From the NCBI RefSeq assembly GCF_020731285.1, contig NZ_JAJFOW010000023.1:39511-103510 (forward strand): a stretch of DNA of 64,000 nucleotides, in the 5' to 3' direction. This document shows, piece after piece, positions 61,605 to 64,000 of the stretch. Below the pieces are notes generated by a model that was not told the DNA's origin, did not search any database, and worked only from the letters and a program-made list of their open reading frames with translations. The translations under genes were made by a program, and so were the position numbers. Numbering within the stretch: the first letter of the stretch is position 1; each line of letters starts with the position of its first letter. The DNA is from Cohnella baijiui (GTDB taxonomy: Bacteria > Bacillota > Bacilli > Paenibacillales > Paenibacillaceae).

Positions 61605-62941
61605 GTGGCACAAAAGAAGATTCGCGGAGCGTTGGTCGCAACGGCATTGATGGGGGTGCTCGCCGGATGCGGCGGGGGAGACGGAAGTTCGGCATCTTCC
61701 GATGCCAACCAAGGGGCGTCTAGCTCGCCTACTTCCAGCGCGACGACTTCGCCGGAGACGGCGGGGGGCGGCGCCAAGACGAAGGTGCAGTTCTGGCATT
61801 CGCTCGGCGGCAAAAACGGCGAATACATGGACGCGCTCATCAAGCGGTTCAATGAGTCGCATCCCGATATCGAGGTGGTCGGTACCTTCCAGGGCGGTTA
61901 CGACGAGACGGTCACGAAGCTGCAACAGGCGGTCGCCTCCAACACGGCGCCGGACGTCACCATGCTGGAGCGGGCGTACGTGCAGATGTTCGCCGATTCG
62001 GACGTGCTGGAAGACTTGAAGCCGTATTTGGATCGGTCGGGCATGAGCCCCGACGACTTTACCCCGGGCCTCATGGGACATTCGGTGTTCAACGACAAGC
62101 TTGTCTCTTTGCCGCTGAACCGCTCGACGCCGATCCTTCACGTCAACAAGACGCTGCTGGACGCCAAGGGGATTGCCGTGCCAAGACATGGGACGAGCTG
62201 AAGGCGGCCGCGAACGCGCTGGCCGACAAAGGCAAAGGACAATACGGTCTTACGATGCCTTACGATACGTGGTACCCGATCGCCATGATCTCGCAGGCCG
62301 GAGGCAAATTCTTCAACGACGGCAACACGTCGGTCGATTTCGTCGACAACGGCGTCGGGGAGAAAGTATTCGGCTTTTTGAAAGATTTGCAGAATAGCGG
62401 AGCCTTCTACTATCCGCCGCAGCAGGACTCCGGCAACATCGTCAACAAGATGTTCACCGAAGGCAAGGTCGCGATGATGTACCAGTCGACGGGCTCGATC
62501 GGCGGCCTGATGAGCGCGGTGAACTTCGACTACGTGACGGCGTTTCTGCCGAAGGACCAAGTTTACGCCAATCCGACGGGCGGCGCCAACGTCGCGCTCC
62601 TGTCCGGCTCGAAAAACAAGGACGCCGCTTGGACGTTCGTCCAGTGGATGGACACCGATCCGCAGGGCGCGCAGCAGTTTATCGTGCAGTCGGGATATTT
62701 GCCCTTCACAAAAGCGATGGTCGAGTCCAAGGAGATTCAGGACCTGTGGGCTAAGGAGCCGAACCGCAAGGTGGCGTACGATCAGCTGGAGTATGCCGTC
62801 GATACGAACAAGGACGTCGCTTGGCCCGAGGTGATGCACGAGTTTTTCTCCGCGATCGAAGCGATTTTCTACGACAGCAAGGATATCAAGAGCACGCTCG
62901 ACACCTTCAAGAAAGAGGCGGAGCGCATCCTGAGCGCATAA
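61605..62941 (+). pseudogene. ugpB: UgpB-type binding lipoprotein, broken by a one-base deletion
   Basis: The GTG start (GGAGGGG upstream) gives a signal peptide with lipobox LMGVLAGC and a binding domain. In frame 1, GIAVPRHGTS ends at a TGA at 62199. After 62181 the next frame continues without a gap as KTWDELKAAANALADKGKGQ and YGLTMPYDTWYPIAMISQAG, which is just what should follow GIAVP. Inserting one base after 62182 restores a single receptor of about 445 residues ending at 62941. Either a real loss-of-function mutation or an assembly error; all other genes of the operon are intact. Confidence 0.9.
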
Positions 62942-62966
62942 TCCAAATAAAACGGAGGCAGCGGAG

Positions 62967-63743
62967 ATGACGAATATCGAACGGCTGAACGGAGACTCGC
63001 GCATCGTCGTGGCAGGCCATCGGGGTTACAAGGCGGCGTATCCGGAAAATACGCTGCTCGCGTTCGACGAAGCGCTGAAGCGGGGCGTCGACATGCTGGA
63101 ATTCGACTTGCGGATGTCCAAGGACGGCGAGGTCGTCGTCATCCACGACGAGACGGTCGACCGCACGACCGACGGTACCGGAGCCGTTGGGGACCTGAAG
63201 TTGGCGGAGCTGGCGCGGCTGGATGCCGGCGGGTGGTTCGGCCGCCCGTTCGAGGGACTGCGCATCCCGACGTTCGGGGAGCTGTGCGAACTGCTGGCGG
63301 CTCATCCCGACGTGCTGCTGAACGTGGAGATCAAGTCCGGTCCGCGGGCGAAGGAGATCGCGGATCGGGCCGTCCCCCTGCTGGCGGGCCGGTGTATGTT
63401 GTCGCGATGCGTTTTTACCTGCTTCGACGCCGATATCATCGCCTATCTGCACGATGCGCACGGCGTAAAAACGCAAGGTTTTCCCGCGGAATTGATGGCG
63501 AACTTCGATCACGGCACGGACGGGACGTATGCGAAAATGTGGGCCGTCGGGCTGCCGGTGCAGCTGCTGACGCCCAAGCTCGTCGACGAGATGCGCGCTC
63601 GCGGCCTGCAGGTATGGTGCTACTGCCCCGACGACCAGGCGCAGGTCGACTACTCGCTGTCCTGCGGCGTCACGGTCCTGACGGTCAACGACGTTCTCCC
63701 GGCGCTGCGGCGGAGGGAGATGGAGCGCGCTGCGGCGATTTAG
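62967..63743 (+). CDS. ugpQ: Glycerophosphodiester phosphodiesterase
   Basis: A 258-residue cytoplasmic enzyme that would split glycerophosphodiesters into glycerol 3-phosphate and an alcohol. The GDPD motifs are complete: GHRGYKAAYPENTLLAF (18-34, with His19, Arg20, Glu29), MLEFDLRMSKDGEVVVIHDE (about 45-64, with Glu47, Asp49, His62) and NVEIKSG (Glu and Lys about 115-117). No signal peptide, so it acts on imported diesters. It lies 25 bases after ugpB, with GGAGG upstream, and closes the operon. Confidence 0.95.
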   Translation: MTNIERLNGDSRIVVAGHRGYKAAYPENTLLAFDEALKRGVDMLEFDLRMSKDGEVVVIHDETVDRTTDGTGAVGDLKLAELARLDAGGWFGRPFEGLRIPTFGELCELLAAHPDVLLNVEIKSGPRAKEIADRAVPLLAGRCMLSRCVFTCFDADIIAYLHDAHGVKTQGFPAELMANFDHGTDGTYAKMWAVGLPVQLLTPKLVDEMRARGLQVWCYCPDDQAQVDYSLSCGVTVLTVNDVLPALRRREMERAAAI

Positions 63744-63798
63744 CGGGGAGAACCGGCGGAGGATTTAGTCGAGAGTCTCGGTAGAGGGAAACTTGGCT

Positions 63799-63900
63799 GT
63801 TGAGAGACTCGGCGGGGAGGTTCGAGGGCTCAATTGACAGCCTCGGTTGAGAGATTAAATGGAGAGACTCAGTTGAGAGATTAAGATGAGAGATTCAGTA
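63799..63900 (+). repeat. 26-bp tandem repeats after ugpQ
   Basis: Units begin at 63799 (21 bases), 63820, 63846 and 63872 (26 bases each), then a partial one at 63898. The last two full units, starting GTTGAGAGATTAA and ending GAGACTCA or GAGATTCA, are the most alike; the older ones are more degenerate. Some similar sequence extends upstream to about 63768. Non-coding, between ugpQ and its terminator. Confidence 0.65.
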
Positions 63901-63911
63901 GAGTTTAGCGT

Positions 63912-63936
63912 GGGCACCTTTAGAGGTGCCCTTTTT
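63912..63936 (+). terminator. Terminator of the ugp operon
   Basis: GGGCACCT and AGGTGCCC pair perfectly around TTAG, followed by T5. Confidence 0.9.
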
Positions 63937-64000
63937 ATGGCTAAGCCGAGATGTGCGGAAAAACCGCATAACTCCCGGCGTTTGGCGGTACCCGGCACCG

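Noticed and set aside
63799..63900. Tandem repeats considered as a CRISPR array
   Set aside because: No spacers between units, the units decay gradually, and no cas genes are in the window.
1..64000. tRNA, rRNA, prophage, insertion sequences and integrons
   Set aside because: No tRNA-like cloverleaf stretch, no rRNA sequence, no transposase or integrase frame and no terminal inverted repeats were found in my reading.

Overview
The window is GC-rich, low in intergenic space and Gram-positive in style: AGGAGG-type ribosome binding sites, lipoprotein solute-binding proteins, many TTG/GTG starts, YesM/YesN-type two-component pairs and catabolite-response-element-like operators. Gene content (several LplB/YtcP-type sugar importers, AraC regulators, secreted glycosidases, E. 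coli-type SpeD, a globin-coupled sensor, a ComFB-like protein, Rex-type operators) fits a carbohydrate-degrading member of the Paenibacillaceae (Paenibacillus/Cohnella-like). This assignment comes from gene content and style only.

Layout. 1-74: start of a secreted protein gene leaving the window. 263-11590: an AraC regulator divergent from a long plus-strand operon with a sugar ABC importer (two permeases and a lipoprotein), two medium-chain dehydrogenases, a GH78 alpha-L-rhamnosidase-like enzyme, a membrane-anchored alpha/beta hydrolase and a lipoprotein, closed by a strong terminator. 11762-12738: a graveyard with the tail of a binding-protein gene, a broken permease gene and, on the other strand, an SLH-domain fragment. 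12813-17665: two paralogous secreted GH39-like glycosidases. 17791-25253: another importer (permeases on minus, lipoprotein on plus), its YesM/YesN pair and a stump of a GH2 beta-mannosidase. 25272-27231: AraC regulator divergent from a PhyH-family dioxygenase. 27384-36705: mixed housekeeping and stress genes: Lrp/AsnC regulator, flavodoxin-fold reductase, NADH oxidase behind three Rex-like operators, small hypotheticals, acetyltransferase, ComFB-like protein, HemAT-like sensor, SpeD and two tandem GTPases. 36807-40109: SWIM/SNF2 helicase. 40193-49100: a third sugar locus (YesN, YesM, two permeases, binding protein, TIM-barrel isomerase-like enzyme, Gfo/Idh/MocA oxidoreductase). 49251-56185: two EamA transporters, a DUF2277 protein, PadR with a DUF1700 protein, an acetyltransferase behind a 26-bp tandem repeat leader, an MFS exporter and a membrane protein. 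56409-63743: a DeoR-regulated glycerophosphate locus: glycerol-1-phosphate dehydrogenase, ugpC, ugpA, ugpE, a frameshifted ugpB and a glycerophosphodiesterase, followed by another 26-bp repeat tract and a terminator.

How it works together. Three sugar loci share one architecture: a transcriptional sensor, a binding protein with two permeases, and enzymes that open or oxidise glycosides. Only the glycerophosphate locus carries its own ABC ATPase, so the other importers probably use a shared MsmX-like ATPase encoded elsewhere. Redox control is visible at the NADH oxidase gene, and carbon catabolite control is suggested at the window edge, at the rhamnosidase operon and at the GH39-like pair.
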